Part shown: positions 1 through 8,594 of the stretch, piece by piece
Numbering within the stretch: the first letter of the stretch is position 1
How the letters are laid out: each line of letters opens with the position of its first letter
Assembly: GCA_958439725.1 (NCBI GenBank)
Contig: CAUBWJ010000013.1
Coordinates: 1-55,116 of the forward strand
Origin: an uncultured Muribaculaceae bacterium
GTDB taxonomy: Bacteria > Bacteroidota > Bacteroidia > Bacteroidales > Muribaculaceae
Direction of reading: 5' to 3'
Length of the DNA stretch: 55,116 nt
Translations under genes and position numbers: made by a program
The notes under the pieces: model-generated
What the model was told of the DNA's origin: nothing
What the model saw: the letters and a program-made list of their open reading frames with translations, nothing else
Databases searched by the model: none

Positions 1-196
1 ATCGCACCTCCGGTGCTCTGTGGGGAGACGCTTCCGGGTCCCGCAGCTCACGCAGTGGGTTGTACAGATAACGCACCTCCGGTGCTCCGTGGGGAGACGC
101 TTTCGAGGGCCCGCGCTTACGCAGTGGGTTGTACAGATATCGCACCTCCGGTGCTCTGTGGGGAGACGCTTTCCGAGCCCCACAGCTCACGCACAA
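1..196. repeat. Tandem repeat, 69-bp unit, nearly three copies
   Basis: The block CGCACCTCCGGTGCTC recurs at 3, 72 and 141, an exact 69-base spacing, and each unit continues with GTGGGGAGACGCTT and, in the first two, CACGCAGTGGGTTGTACAG or a close variant. The third copy breaks off near 196, and the array probably starts before the window. Both strands are open for about 60 codons only because 69 is a multiple of three; there is no start context, promoter or recognisable protein. Related degenerate sequence lies at 10861-11048 in both orientations, so this is a dispersed intergenic repeat family. Function unknown. Confidence 0.9.
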
Positions 197-293
197 TACT
201 GTTTACTTAAGCCTAATAAATGGCTTTTTCATATCGTAAAAGCCTGATTTTAATAGTGCATTGAACAGCAAAATTTCCTAAGTAAACAGCATT

Positions 294-366
294 GGGTTGC
301 TCCATGGAGCAGCCGATTTCAGGGCGCTGCCTGTCGGTGCGGATGCACGAGCGTGCATCCCTACAA
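294..366 (+). repeat. Double-hairpin intergenic repeat, copy 1
   Basis: Two palindromes: GTTGCTCCATGGAGCAGC (296-313, one wobble pair) and GGATGCACGAGCGTGCATCC (341-360, 9-bp stem), followed by CTACAA. The same arrangement recurs at 41591-41658 in this orientation and at 10400-10463 in the opposite one. The flanking 197-461 interval holds no gene. A GGAGG at 411-415 lies too far from the ATG at 462 to be a normal ribosome site, and a weak -7-like AACTTTTG lies at 441-448. Confidence 0.85.
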
Positions 367-461
367 GGAGGACGATAATCTCAGGATTGTAAGTTTTTCC
401 GACAGTTTAAGGAGGTCTATATCTATTTAATGCTAAAACTAACTTTTGATTTTACGGAAAT

Positions 462-1079
462 ATGAAAGTATTACTTATAAACGGAAGCCCGAATGCCGAG
501 GGTAACACCGCTGCAGCGCTCAAAGAGGTGGCCGCGGCGCTCAATGCCGAAGGCGTGGAGACCGATACCGTGTGCATCGGCACAAAGCCCGTGCAGGGCT
601 GCATAGGATGCCGCAAGTGCAAGACTACGGGCGTCTGTGTGTTCAAGGATGAACTCTATCTCACACTGCGTCAGAAAGTCTCCGAGGCCGACGGAATCAT
701 AATGGGGTCGCCGGTGTATTACGCCGGGCCGGCCGGAAGCCTATGCGCCGTGCTCGACCGCCTGTTCTACTCTTCACAGCCTCTGCTGCAGTACAAGCCC
801 GCGGCTTCTGTGGCCGTAGCCCGTCGCGCAGGGTCGGTTGCAGCGTTCGACCGTCTCAACAAATATTTCGGCATAAGTAATATGCCTGTGGTATCGTCGA
901 CCTACTGGAACATAGTGTTCGGGTGTAATCCTGGAGAGGCGCAGGAGGATGCGGAAGGTATGCTGACTATGCGCACGCTCGGACGCAATATGGCTTGGCT
1001 GCTCCGTAAGCTCCATGCCGGTGACGGCGTTGACACCCCGGCTCCGGAACCACGCCAGGCAACCAATTTCATACGCTGA
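462..1079 (+). CDS. Flavodoxin-fold NAD(P)H-dependent FMN reductase family protein
   Basis: This 205-residue cytoplasmic protein begins MKVLLINGSPNAEGNT, the phosphate-binding loop of the flavodoxin-like NADPH-dependent FMN reductase family. A GSPVYYAGPAG motif near residues 81-91 fits the second flavin-binding loop. A cysteine cluster C47-x2-C50-x2-C53-x5-C59 resembles that of iron-sulfur flavoproteins, so an Fe-S cofactor is possible but not shown. The likely role is flavin-dependent electron transfer or reduction of quinones or xenobiotics; the substrate cannot be read from sequence. The methyltransferase gene follows after only 3 bases, so they are probably co-transcribed. The ATG at 462 is the only sensible start. 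Confidence 0.85.
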   Translation: MKVLLINGSPNAEGNTAAALKEVAAALNAEGVETDTVCIGTKPVQGCIGCRKCKTTGVCVFKDELYLTLRQKVSEADGIIMGSPVYYAGPAGSLCAVLDRLFYSSQPLLQYKPAASVAVARRAGSVAAFDRLNKYFGISNMPVVSSTYWNIVFGCNPGEAQEDAEGMLTMRTLGRNMAWLLRKLHAGDGVDTPAPEPRQATNFIR

Positions 1080-1082
1080 GGA

Positions 1083-1883
1083 ATGGCGGTAATAGAAATT
1101 ACGGGCCTGGAGCATCCGGGGGTTGAGATATTCGCCTCGCTGACGGAGGCCCAGCTGCGTAACCGCCTCGACCCCGCCAATGCACTGTTCATAGCGGAGA
1201 GCCCCAAGGTGATACGCGTGGCGCTCTCGGCCGGCTATCAGCCGGTGGCGTTGATGTGTGAGCGGCGGCATATCACAGGCGATGCTGCCGACATTATAGC
1301 GCGGTGTCCCGATATTCCGGTCTATACCGCCCCGCGGGAAGTGCTCGCAGGGCTGACGGGCTACACGCTGACGCGCGGTGTGCTCTGCGCCATGCGTCGG
1401 CCGGATGCTCCCGACGTGGATAAGGTGCTGGAGGGAGCGCGCCGCGTGGCAGTGATAGATTCCGTGGTCGATACCACCAATATAGGAGCGATATTCCGTT
1501 CGGCCGCTGCGCTCGGAATCGACGCCGTTCTGCTAACTCCCAGTTCATGCGACCCCCTGAACCGCCGGTCAATCCGCGTTTCGATGGGTACGGTGTTTCT
1601 CGTGCCATGGACGTGGATAGATACCCCTGCGGCACTGCGCAGCAAGGGATTCAGGACGGTTGCCATGGCCCTTACGGATGATTCCGTGGCGATAGACGAC
1701 CCGCAGCTTTGCGCCGAAGAGCGTCTGGCCATAATTCTGGGTACGGAAGGGGACGGCCTTTCGACCGAAGCTATTTCGCAGGCCGATTATGTGGCGCGCA
1801 TACCTATGGCCCACGGGGTGGACTCGCTCAATGTGGCAGCAGCGTCGGCTGTGGCCTTCTGGCAGTTGCGAGGCAGAAACTGA
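1083..1883 (+). CDS. TrmH/SpoU-family RNA 2'-O-methyltransferase
   Basis: SAM-dependent methyltransferase of the SPOUT class, 266 residues, the normal family length. Residues about 21-110 form the substrate-binding domain (NRLDPANALFIAESPKVI). The trefoil-knot domain carries the three family motifs: VVDTTNIGAIFRSAAALG (128-145, with N133 and R139), IILGTEGDGLS (217-227, E222) and IPMAHGVDSLNVAAASA (240-256, S248-L-N). These match 2'-O-methylation of rRNA or tRNA ribose. Whether it acts on rRNA or tRNA is not evident, so no symbol is given. It is separated by 3 bases from the upstream flavoprotein gene and converges with folB 3 bases downstream. Confidence 0.9.
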   Translation: MAVIEITGLEHPGVEIFASLTEAQLRNRLDPANALFIAESPKVIRVALSAGYQPVALMCERRHITGDAADIIARCPDIPVYTAPREVLAGLTGYTLTRGVLCAMRRPDAPDVDKVLEGARRVAVIDSVVDTTNIGAIFRSAAALGIDAVLLTPSSCDPLNRRSIRVSMGTVFLVPWTWIDTPAALRSKGFRTVAMALTDDSVAIDDPQLCAEERLAIILGTEGDGLSTEAISQADYVARIPMAHGVDSLNVAAASAVAFWQLRGRN

Positions 1884-1886
1884 GCT

Positions 1887-2252
1887 TTACCAGGAAAGAG
1901 TGACCGCTGGGCCGCCGTCGGTCCTGAACCCGCCGATAGGGGCGGAGGGCTTACGCACGGTGATTTTTCCGGCGGTTATTCCGGGCCAGCGTGACATTAC
2001 GGCACGGCGGATGCGCACCGCCACATTTTCCAAAAGAAGCGATGGAGTGTCCATCGTTTCTTTTATTATGCCGGCAAGTTCCGCATAGTTTATGGTGGAG
2101 TCAAGGGTGTCGGTGCGCCCGGCTTCAAGTGCGGGAGGGTAGGTGAGGCTTATGTCGACCACAAACCGGTTACCGACCTTACGTTCCTGCTCCATCACGC
2201 CGTGACGGGCATAGATATTAAGCCCTTCGAGGCTTATTTCCATATTTTCCAT
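1887..2252 (-). CDS. folB: Dihydroneopterin aldolase
   Basis: Folate pathway enzyme converting 7,8-dihydroneopterin to 6-hydroxymethyl-dihydropterin and glycolaldehyde. At 121 residues it is full length. Visible family residues are ARHGVMEQER (15-24, with the catalytic-region glutamate E21), NYAEL (55-59), LLLENVAV (72-79, E75 for pterin binding) and the conserved lysine of VRKPSAP (K101). The first ATG gives MENMEI; the second Met four codons in is an alternative start. It lies 38 bases downstream of rnr on the same strand with no clear terminator between, so it may be read from the rnr transcript. Confidence 0.93.
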   Translation of the reverse strand: MENMEISLEGLNIYARHGVMEQERKVGNRFVVDISLTYPPALEAGRTDTLDSTINYAELAGIIKETMDTPSLLLENVAVRIRRAVMSRWPGITAGKITVRKPSAPIGGFRTDGGPAVTLSW

Positions 2253-2290
2253 ACGTCAGTTGCCTGAATTATGAAACTGTCAGGAACGGC

Positions 2291-4558
2291 TCAGCGACGT
2301 CGGCGCGATTTCTGCTTTTCGCTGCGGCGCAGATGCTTCTTTTTGTCTGCGTTGCCGCTTATGGCCTGCTTTGCGGTGACTTTCTTGCCCATCTGGTCTT
2401 CGTCGGGGCGTCCCTTGTCGTCCACCAGCACGAAATCAAGCTGTTTTTTCTCCAGACTTGCGCGGGCCACACGCACGGTCACGTTGTCGCCGAGACGGTA
2501 GCGCACTCCGCGGCGACGGCCTATGAGGCAATAGTTCTTCTCGTCGAAATCATAATAATCGTCAGCGAGGTCGCGAACAGGCACCAGACCTTCGCAGAGA
2601 TTCTCGTTAAGTTCCACATAAAGGCCCCATTCGGTCACTCCGGAAATAACGCCTTCGTAAGTCTCGCCCATGTGGTCGCCCATATACTCTACCTGCTTGT
2701 ATTTTATGGATGAGCGCTCGGCGTTGGCTGCAAGCTGTTCCATGTCGCTGCAGTGTTTGCAGAGGTCCTCGAGCTTGCCCACGTTGACGCTGCGGCCGCC
2801 GTTGAGGTAGCGCTCGAGCAGACGGTGCACCATCATGTCGGGGTAACGGCGTATGGGCGATGTGAAGTGGGTGTAATAGTCGAATGCAAGTCCGTAATGA
2901 CCTACGTTGACGGTAGAATATACGGCCTTGGCCATGGAGCGGATGGCGAGCGTGGAGAGGAAGTTTTCCTCGCCTCGGCCTTTCACATCGCTGAGCATGC
3001 GGTTGATGGAACGGTTCACCTCGCGGCTTGTCCCGGAGTCCTTTACCTTGAAGCCGAAGGAACGGGCCACTTTGGAGAGGTCGGCAAGACGCTGCGGGTC
3101 GGGCATGTCGTGAATACGGTAAACGAATGCTTTCGGCTTTTTGTGGTCAGCCGGTTTGCCGATTACCGTTGCCACAGTGCGGTTGGCAAGGAGCATGAAC
3201 TCCTCTATGAGTTTGTTGGCGTCCTTTGATTCCTTGAAGTACACGCCTACGGGATGACCTGTCTCGTTGATGTCGAATCGCACTTCGGCGCGGTCAAACT
3301 CCACGGAGCCCTCGCTGAAACGCTCCTTGCGGAGAATTTTGGCGAGACGGTCGAGGATGAGAATCTCGTCGGAATAGTCGCCGTGGCCGGTCTCGATCAC
3401 GTTCTGGGCTTCGTCGTAGGTGAAGCGGCGGTTTGACTTGGTGACCGTGCGGCATATTTTGGCGTCGAGCACCTTGGCGGCGTCATTCATTATGAAAACG
3501 CACGAGAAGGTGAGCTTTTCCTCATCAGGACGAAGGGAGCAGATGCCGTTGCTCAGATGCTCGGGGAGCATGGGTATGGTACGGTCGACGAGATAGACCG
3601 AAGTGGCGCGTTTCTGGGCTTCCTTGTCTATGATGGTCTCGGGCTGCACGTAGTGGGTCACGTCGGCTATATGCACTCCCACCTCGTAATTGCCGTCGGG
3701 GAGTATACGGATGGAGAGGGCGTCGTCAAAGTCCTTGGCATCCTTGGGGTCGATGGTAAAGGTGGTTACGTCGCGCATGTCGACGCGCTGCGCCACTACC
3801 TCCGGGGTGATTCCGGCATCAATCTTGTCGGCTGCTGCCTCCACATTCTCGGGATAACGGTAGGGGAGGCCGAATTCAGCCAGGATGGCGTGCATCTCGG
3901 TGGTGTTCTCGCCGGTGCGTCCGAGGATGTCGATCACTTCGCCTGTGGGGTTCTTCTCGTCGTCGGGCCAGGAGGTTATTTTCACTATGGCCTTGTCGCC
4001 GGTCTTTCCGCCGCGCAGTTTGTTGCGCGGAATCATTATGTCGACGGCCAGGAATTTCGAGTCGGTCTGCAGGTAGCTCATGTTGCGGGCCACGTTGAGG
4101 GTGCCGATGAAGTTCTGTTCCTTCTCCTCAAGAATCTCGATGACTTCGGCCTCGGGTTCCACGCCACGGCGCACGGCAGCGATGCTCACGCGCACCTTGT
4201 CGCCGTTGAGAGCGTGCATTGAATTGCGTTCTGCCACGAAAATCGACTCGCCGTCTGTGTCGGTGATCACGCTGTTTTTGCCGTTGGAGCGGCGTACGAA
4301 TGTGCCGGTGGTGACGTTGGTGCGTTGCGGCGACTTGTATTTTCCGGGCGATACCTCGATCAGGTCGCCGTCAAACGCCATTTCGGCAAGCTCCATGGCC
4401 ACGGCCTTCTGCGCCTTGGGAGTTTCGGCCCCGATGGAGTAGGACACCTGACGGTAATTGAACGTCGACGTTTTTTGTTCGCTGATATATTTTATTATCT
4501 CCTGATGGAGATCCTTGGTCTGTTTCCGGGAAGATGCGCCGGATGATTTGCGTGGCAT
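2291..4558 (-). CDS. rnr: Ribonuclease R
   Basis: Processive 3'-5' exoribonuclease of the RNase II/RNB family, acting on structured RNA and in RNA quality control. The start is placed at the ATG giving MPRKSSGASS (755 residues); a longer in-frame extension upstream reads into the gyrB terminator region and looks non-coding. Order of domains: N-terminal winged helix (about 10-70), cold-shock OB folds (about 75-210), RNB catalytic domain (about 255-590) with the acidic signature DPKDAKDFDDA and HIADVTHYV, then an S1 domain (about 645-720, GVISGVTEWGLYVELNE), and a Lys/Arg-rich tail ending KSRRRR. It is separated from gyrB by a strong terminator. Confidence 0.95.
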   Translation of the reverse strand: MPRKSSGASSRKQTKDLHQEIIKYISEQKTSTFNYRQVSYSIGAETPKAQKAVAMELAEMAFDGDLIEVSPGKYKSPQRTNVTTGTFVRRSNGKNSVITDTDGESIFVAERNSMHALNGDKVRVSIAAVRRGVEPEAEVIEILEEKEQNFIGTLNVARNMSYLQTDSKFLAVDIMIPRNKLRGGKTGDKAIVKITSWPDDEKNPTGEVIDILGRTGENTTEMHAILAEFGLPYRYPENVEAAADKIDAGITPEVVAQRVDMRDVTTFTIDPKDAKDFDDALSIRILPDGNYEVGVHIADVTHYVQPETIIDKEAQKRATSVYLVDRTIPMLPEHLSNGICSLRPDEEKLTFSCVFIMNDAAKVLDAKICRTVTKSNRRFTYDEAQNVIETGHGDYSDEILILDRLAKILRKERFSEGSVEFDRAEVRFDINETGHPVGVYFKESKDANKLIEEFMLLANRTVATVIGKPADHKKPKAFVYRIHDMPDPQRLADLSKVARSFGFKVKDSGTSREVNRSINRMLSDVKGRGEENFLSTLAIRSMAKAVYSTVNVGHYGLAFDYYTHFTSPIRRYPDMMVHRLLERYLNGGRSVNVGKLEDLCKHCSDMEQLAANAERSSIKYKQVEYMGDHMGETYEGVISGVTEWGLYVELNENLCEGLVPVRDLADDYYDFDEKNYCLIGRRRGVRYRLGDNVTVRVARASLEKKQLDFVLVDDKGRPDEDQMGKKVTAKQAISGNADKKKHLRRSEKQKSRRRR

Positions 4559-4612
4559 ACTTGAAATTTTAGAGAGGATACAGATATATAACGCCCGGAG
4601 GCGTGAATAAGT

Positions 4613-4650
4613 TAAAAAAAGCGTGCCGGGCATCATGCGGCGGCACGCTT
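4613..4650 (-). terminator. Rho-independent terminator of gyrB
   Basis: A 10-bp perfect stem (AAGCGTGCCG at 4619-4628 with CGGCACGCTT at 4641-4650, 12-base loop). Read on the minus strand it is followed by a run of seven T (4620-4614). It lies 25 bases beyond the gyrB stop and 55 bases before the rnr start, separating the two genes. Confidence 0.88.
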
Positions 4651-4674
4651 GTGGGTTGCGCCGTAATCCGGCGG

Positions 4675-6606
4675 TCAGGCGTCGATGTTGGCGTAGTTGG
4701 CGTTGGATTCTATGAACTCGCGGCGCGGGTCTACGTCCTCGCCCATGAGCATGCTGAACACGCGGTCGGCCTGGGCGGCATCGTTGATCTCAACTTTCTT
4801 GAGCAGACGGTGCTCGGGCGCCATGGTGGTGTCGCGGAGCTCTTCGGCGCTCATCTCGCCGAGACCTTTGTAACGCTGCACCTTGGTCTTGTCGCCGTTC
4901 TTGAGGATGAACTGCTGCACCTGCTGGTCGGTCCAGCAGTATTCCTGCACTTTGCCTCGCGTGCATTTGTAGAGCGGCGGGGTGGCGAGATAGAGGTATC
5001 CGTTCTCGATCACCGGGCGCATGCGGCGGAAGAAGAAGGTCATGAGGAGTGTGGCGATGTGGCTGCCGTCCACATCGGCATCGGTCATGATTATTATCTT
5101 GTGGTAGGCGAGTTTGCTGAGGTTCACGGCCTTGGGGTCGTCCTCGGTGCCGATGGTCACGCGCATGGCCTTGAAAAGGTTGGTGATTTCCTGGTTGTCG
5201 AAAATCTTGTGGTCCATGGCTTTCTCCACGTTGAGGATTTTGCCTCGCAGAGGAAGGATGGCCTGGAATGTGCGGTCGCGTCCCTGCTTTGCTGTTCCGC
5301 CTGCCGAGTCACCCTCGACAAGGAAGAGTTCGCAGTCCTCGGCGGTGCGGCTGGAGCAGTCGGCGAGTTTTCCGGGCAGACCTCCTCCGCTCAGAGGCGA
5401 CTTGCGCTGTATTTTCACGCGGGCGTTGTAGGCTGCGTGGCGTGCCTGTGCGGCTATTATCACTTTCTCGACAATGGTGCGTGCCTGGCGGGGATTCTCC
5501 TCGAGATAATTGCGGAGCGCCTCGCTCACGGCGGTCTGCACGGCGCCTATCACCTCGTTGTTGCCGAGCTTCGTCTTGGTCTGGCCTTCAAACTGAGGCT
5601 CCATCACCTTTACGGAAACCACGGCTGTGAGGCCCTCGCGGAAGTCGTCGCTGGCAATGTCAACCTTCACCTTCTCGAGCATCTTGTTGTCCTCGGCGTA
5701 TTTCTTGAGGGTGGAGGTGAGTCCGCGGCGGAATCCGGTGAGATGCGTGCCGCCCTCTATGGTGTTGATGTTGTTTACGAAGGAATAGACGTTTTCGTTG
5801 TAGGTGTTGTTGTAGGTGAGAGCCACTTCCACGGGAATGCCCTGACGCTCGGTGTTGAGATGGATCACGTCGTTGATGAGCGATTCCTTGTTGGAGTCGA
5901 TATACTGCACGAACTCGCGCAGACCGTCCTTGGAGAAGAATGTCTCGCTGCGGGCTTCGCCTTCCTCGTTGATTTCGCGGCGGTCGGTGAGCGTAAGGGT
6001 TATGCCGGCGTTAAGGAATGCCAGATCGCGGAGACGGTTGGCGAGAGTGGCGTAATCATATACGGTCACCGTGAATATGTCGGCATCGGGCTTGAAGGTG
6101 ATCGACGTTCCAGTGTGGTCGCTGTGACCCTGCTCTATCAGCTCGGTGGTGGGCTTGCCGCAGGAGTATTCCTGCACGTAACATTTGCCGTTGCGGTGCA
6201 CCTCGGCGCGCAGATAGGTGGAGAGAGCGTTGACGCAGCTCACGCCCACGCCGTGGAGACCGCCCGACACCTTGTAGCTTCCTTTGTCGAACTTGCCGCC
6301 TGCGTGTAGCACGGTCAGCACCACCTCGAGGGCGCTCTTGTGCTCCTTCTCGTGCATGTCCACGGGTATGCCACGGCCGTTGTCTATTACGGTTATGGAG
6401 TTGTCGGGGTTGATTGTCACGTCTATATGGTCGGCATAGCCGGCGAGGGCCTCGTCGATAGAGTTGTCGACAACCTCATAAACCAGATGATGCAGGCCTT
6501 TGGTGGAAATGTCTCCAATATACATGGCCGGGCGTTTTCTCACCGCCTCAAGGCCTTCGAGCACCTGAATATTACTGGCGCTGTATTCTTCTTCTATTTC
6601 TGCCAT
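4675..6606 (-). CDS. gyrB: DNA gyrase subunit B
   Basis: ATPase subunit of DNA gyrase (type IIA topoisomerase), which introduces negative supercoils with GyrA. The chosen ATG gives MAEIEEEYSASNIQVLEGLE (643 residues); a 25-codon upstream extension lies across the promoter and is rejected. The GHKL ATPase domain shows EVVDNSIDEALAGYA, DNGRGIPVD and GGLHGVGVSCVNALS; the transducer domain follows; the TOPRIM domain has LVEGDSAGGTAKQGRDR and MTDADVDGSHI; the C-terminal gyrB domain contains QRYKGLGEM and ends MLMGEDVDPRREFIE. This short form without the enterobacterial insertion is normal for Bacteroidetes. ParE is the alternative; the overall motif pattern favours GyrB. It has its own promoter and terminator. 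Confidence 0.94.
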   Translation of the reverse strand: MAEIEEEYSASNIQVLEGLEAVRKRPAMYIGDISTKGLHHLVYEVVDNSIDEALAGYADHIDVTINPDNSITVIDNGRGIPVDMHEKEHKSALEVVLTVLHAGGKFDKGSYKVSGGLHGVGVSCVNALSTYLRAEVHRNGKCYVQEYSCGKPTTELIEQGHSDHTGTSITFKPDADIFTVTVYDYATLANRLRDLAFLNAGITLTLTDRREINEEGEARSETFFSKDGLREFVQYIDSNKESLINDVIHLNTERQGIPVEVALTYNNTYNENVYSFVNNINTIEGGTHLTGFRRGLTSTLKKYAEDNKMLEKVKVDIASDDFREGLTAVVSVKVMEPQFEGQTKTKLGNNEVIGAVQTAVSEALRNYLEENPRQARTIVEKVIIAAQARHAAYNARVKIQRKSPLSGGGLPGKLADCSSRTAEDCELFLVEGDSAGGTAKQGRDRTFQAILPLRGKILNVEKAMDHKIFDNQEITNLFKAMRVTIGTEDDPKAVNLSKLAYHKIIIMTDADVDGSHIATLLMTFFFRRMRPVIENGYLYLATPPLYKCTRGKVQEYCWTDQQVQQFILKNGDKTKVQRYKGLGEMSAEELRDTTMAPEHRLLKKVEINDAAQADRVFSMLMGEDVDPRREFIESNANYANIDA

Positions 6607-6682
6607 TAGTGATTGTTCTTTATGTTTGGAGTGGGCTTCCGCAGCCGTCGGCACAAGGGGAGTTGCCCGGCTTGAAAGCATG

Positions 6683-6714
6683 CAAAATTAATGAAAAAAT
6701 CCCTCTCGGGCAAA
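6683..6714 (-). promoter_or_regulatory. Promoter of gyrB
   Basis: On the minus strand TTTG (6714-6711), a 20-base spacer and TAATTTTG (6690-6683) match both boxes of the Bacteroidetes promoter exactly. The predicted leader to the gyrB ATG at 6606 is about 70 bases. Confidence 0.8.
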
Positions 6715-6759
6715 TTTGCACACCTTAATATTATGGGAGACGCTTTTTTAGAGGCGGTT

Positions 6760-6792
6760 TTTGAGATATATTGCCAAGAGTGAGTATCTTTG
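6760..6792 (+). promoter_or_regulatory. Promoter of the deacetylase-glycosyltransferase operon
   Basis: TTTG (6760-6763), a 21-base spacer and TATCTTTG (6785-6792) match the Bacteroidetes consensus. The ATG at 6823 lies 30 bases downstream. It is divergent from the gyrB promoter, with about 45 bases between the two -33 boxes. Confidence 0.8.
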
Positions 6793-6822
6793 CGGGTGTA
6801 TACTTACAAGACAAGAGAATAA

Positions 6823-7629
6823 ATGCCAACAGCGCTTCTTTCATTCGATACAGAAGAGTTCGATGTACCCCGCGAACACGGGGTGGATATATCGCTTGAC
6901 CGTTCCATGGAGATTTCCGTGGCCGGGACATGCGCCATACTCGATGTGCTCAAGGAGAAGGATGTGAAAGCAACCTTTTTCTGCACCACTAATTTTGCTG
7001 AAAACGCTCCGGAGGTGATGCGCCGCATTGCCCACGAGGGCCATGAGATTGCCGCCCACGGCTGCGACCACTGGCGTCCGGAGCCATCCGACGTGTTCCG
7101 TTCGCGCGAGACACTGCGCCGTCTCACCGGGGCCGAGGTGCTCGGTTACCGCCAGCCGCGCATGTTTCCGGTGAGCGACGCCGACATAGCCGCGGCAGGC
7201 TATCTCTACAATTCGTCGCTCAACCCGGCTTTCATCCCCGGACGCTACATGCACCTGAATGCGCCGCGCACCTGCTTTATGAGCAACGACGGTGTGCTGC
7301 AGATACCCGCCTCGGTCACTCCGTGGATACGCTTCCCCATGTTCTGGCTGGCGCTCCACAATCTGCCTGCAAGCTTGTATTACCGGCTTGCGCGGCGCGT
7401 GCTGCAACACGACGGATATTTCGTGACCTATTTCCATCCCTGGGAATTTTTCCCACTGGCCGACCATCCCGAGCTGAAGATGCCTTATATAATTCGGCAT
7501 AATTCCGGACAAGGGATGGTGAATCGTCTGGGCGCGCTGATAGACAGCCTGAAAGCCTGTGGCGCGGAATTTTCTACATTCACTCCCTTCGCACGCCGCG
7601 AAATAGAAAGATTAAAATCAGCCAAATGA
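6823..7629 (+). CDS. NodB-type polysaccharide deacetylase
   Basis: Predicted metal-dependent de-N-acetylase (carbohydrate esterase 4 / NodB fold), 268 residues with no signal peptide, so it acts in the cytoplasm or on its inner-membrane face. The catalytic aspartate lies in SFDTEEFD (D9), the metal histidines in HEIAAHGCDHW (H79, H83), and later motifs are YRQPRMFP (about 117) and YFHPWEF (about 204-210). The FDTEEFD and HPWE forms resemble deacetylases of exopolysaccharide loci more than peptidoglycan deacetylases. The stop overlaps the start of the downstream glycosyltransferase (ATGA), implying translational coupling and a shared substrate. By analogy with ArnD the substrate may be a polyprenyl-phosphate-linked amino sugar; that is inference. 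Confidence 0.85.
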   Translation: MPTALLSFDTEEFDVPREHGVDISLDRSMEISVAGTCAILDVLKEKDVKATFFCTTNFAENAPEVMRRIAHEGHEIAAHGCDHWRPEPSDVFRSRETLRRLTGAEVLGYRQPRMFPVSDADIAAAGYLYNSSLNPAFIPGRYMHLNAPRTCFMSNDGVLQIPASVTPWIRFPMFWLALHNLPASLYYRLARRVLQHDGYFVTYFHPWEFFPLADHPELKMPYIIRHNSGQGMVNRLGALIDSLKACGAEFSTFTPFARREIERLKSAK

Positions 7630-8594
7630 TACGCCTCGCAATTGTATCGCCCTGCTATAACGAGGAGGAGGTGCTTCCGCAGTCGGCTCCACGCCTGCTT
7701 GCCCTCCTTGACGACCTCGCAGCCAAAGGCAAGATAACGCCCGACAGTTACATCCTTTTCGTCAACGACGGAAGCCGTGATGCCACATGGTCGATCATAC
7801 GCCGTCTGCACGACGGGAATCCCCGCATCCACGGCCTTTCGCTGGCCCGAAACTCAGGCCACCAGAACGCCATACTCGCCGGAATGCTCGACGCGGCCCG
7901 GACGGCCGACGCTGTGGTTACGGTCGACGCCGACCTTCAGGACGACATCACGGCCATAGAAAAGATGGTCGACGACCATGCCCGCGGTATTGAGGTGGTG
8001 TATGGCGTGAAGGTGTCGCGCAAGGCCGACCCGGTGCTGAAGCGCCTATCGGCCACGGCGTTTTACAGATTCCAGCGAAAGATGGGGGTGAAGGCTCTTT
8101 TCAACCATGCCGATTTCCGCCTGATGAGCCGCAGCGTGATCGAGCGTTTGGCACGTTACGGGGAGCGCAATATTTATCTGCGGGGAATCATACCGCTGCT
8201 GTCGTCGGCCACATCGACCGTCGACGATGTTATTTCGGAACGCACAGCCGGCACATCCAAATATACCCTCTCGAAGATGCTGTCGCTTGCCATCGACGGC
8301 ATTACCTCATTTTCGGTCAAGCCTATCTACAGCATTATCTATGCCGGAGGAATATTCCTGGTAATAAGTCTGCTGATAGGCATCTATGTGATTGTGTCGC
8401 TGCTCTCGGGCAACGCCGAACACGGATGGGCATCGATGATGCTCTCCATCTGGTTCATAGGTGGTGTGGTGATGCTCTCTATCGGCGTGGTGGGCATTTA
8501 CATTGGCCGTATCTATATCGAGGTCAAGCACCGCCCGCGCTATCATATAGGCGAGCGTACCGACGGCGATCAGGGCTCGGAGGACGATATCTGA
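7626..8594 (+). CDS. GT2 family polyprenyl-phosphate glycosyltransferase (ArnC/GtrB/DPM1-like)
   Basis: Transfers a sugar from a nucleotide donor to a polyprenyl phosphate at the inner membrane. Residues 1-225 are a GT-A domain with VSPCYNEEEVLP at the N terminus, FVNDGSRDAT (45-54) and the metal-binding VTVDADLQDD (98-107). Two membrane helices follow (about 235-262 and 270-298), the topology of GtrB and ArnC. The end TAGTSKYTLSKM before the helices is also typical. The 322-residue length is normal. It overlaps the deacetylase by four bases and converges on the ArnT-like gene, overlapping its 3' end by 25 bases. The sugar is unknown. Confidence 0.88.
   Translation: MIRLAIVSPCYNEEEVLPQSAPRLLALLDDLAAKGKITPDSYILFVNDGSRDATWSIIRRLHDGNPRIHGLSLARNSGHQNAILAGMLDAARTADAVVTVDADLQDDITAIEKMVDDHARGIEVVYGVKVSRKADPVLKRLSATAFYRFQRKMGVKALFNHADFRLMSRSVIERLARYGERNIYLRGIIPLLSSATSTVDDVISERTAGTSKYTLSKMLSLAIDGITSFSVKPIYSIIYAGGIFLVISLLIGIYVIVSLLSGNAEHGWASMMLSIWFIGGVVMLSIGVVGIYIGRIYIEVKHRPRYHIGERTDGDQGSEDDI

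Noticed and set aside
1..210. CRISPR-like array or small repetitive protein at the start
   Set aside because: The repeats are contiguous 69-base units without variable spacers, and both frames are open only because the period is a multiple of three.
411..415. Shine-Dalgarno site for the first gene
   Set aside because: GGAGG is 46 bases upstream of the ATG, too far to be used, and Bacteroidetes rarely depend on such sites.
4603..6309. 568-codon open frame on the plus strand inside gyrB
   Set aside because: It is the antisense of gyrB, opened by GC-rich codon bias; the translation is repetitive Val/Gly/His and matches no family, and it has no promoter.
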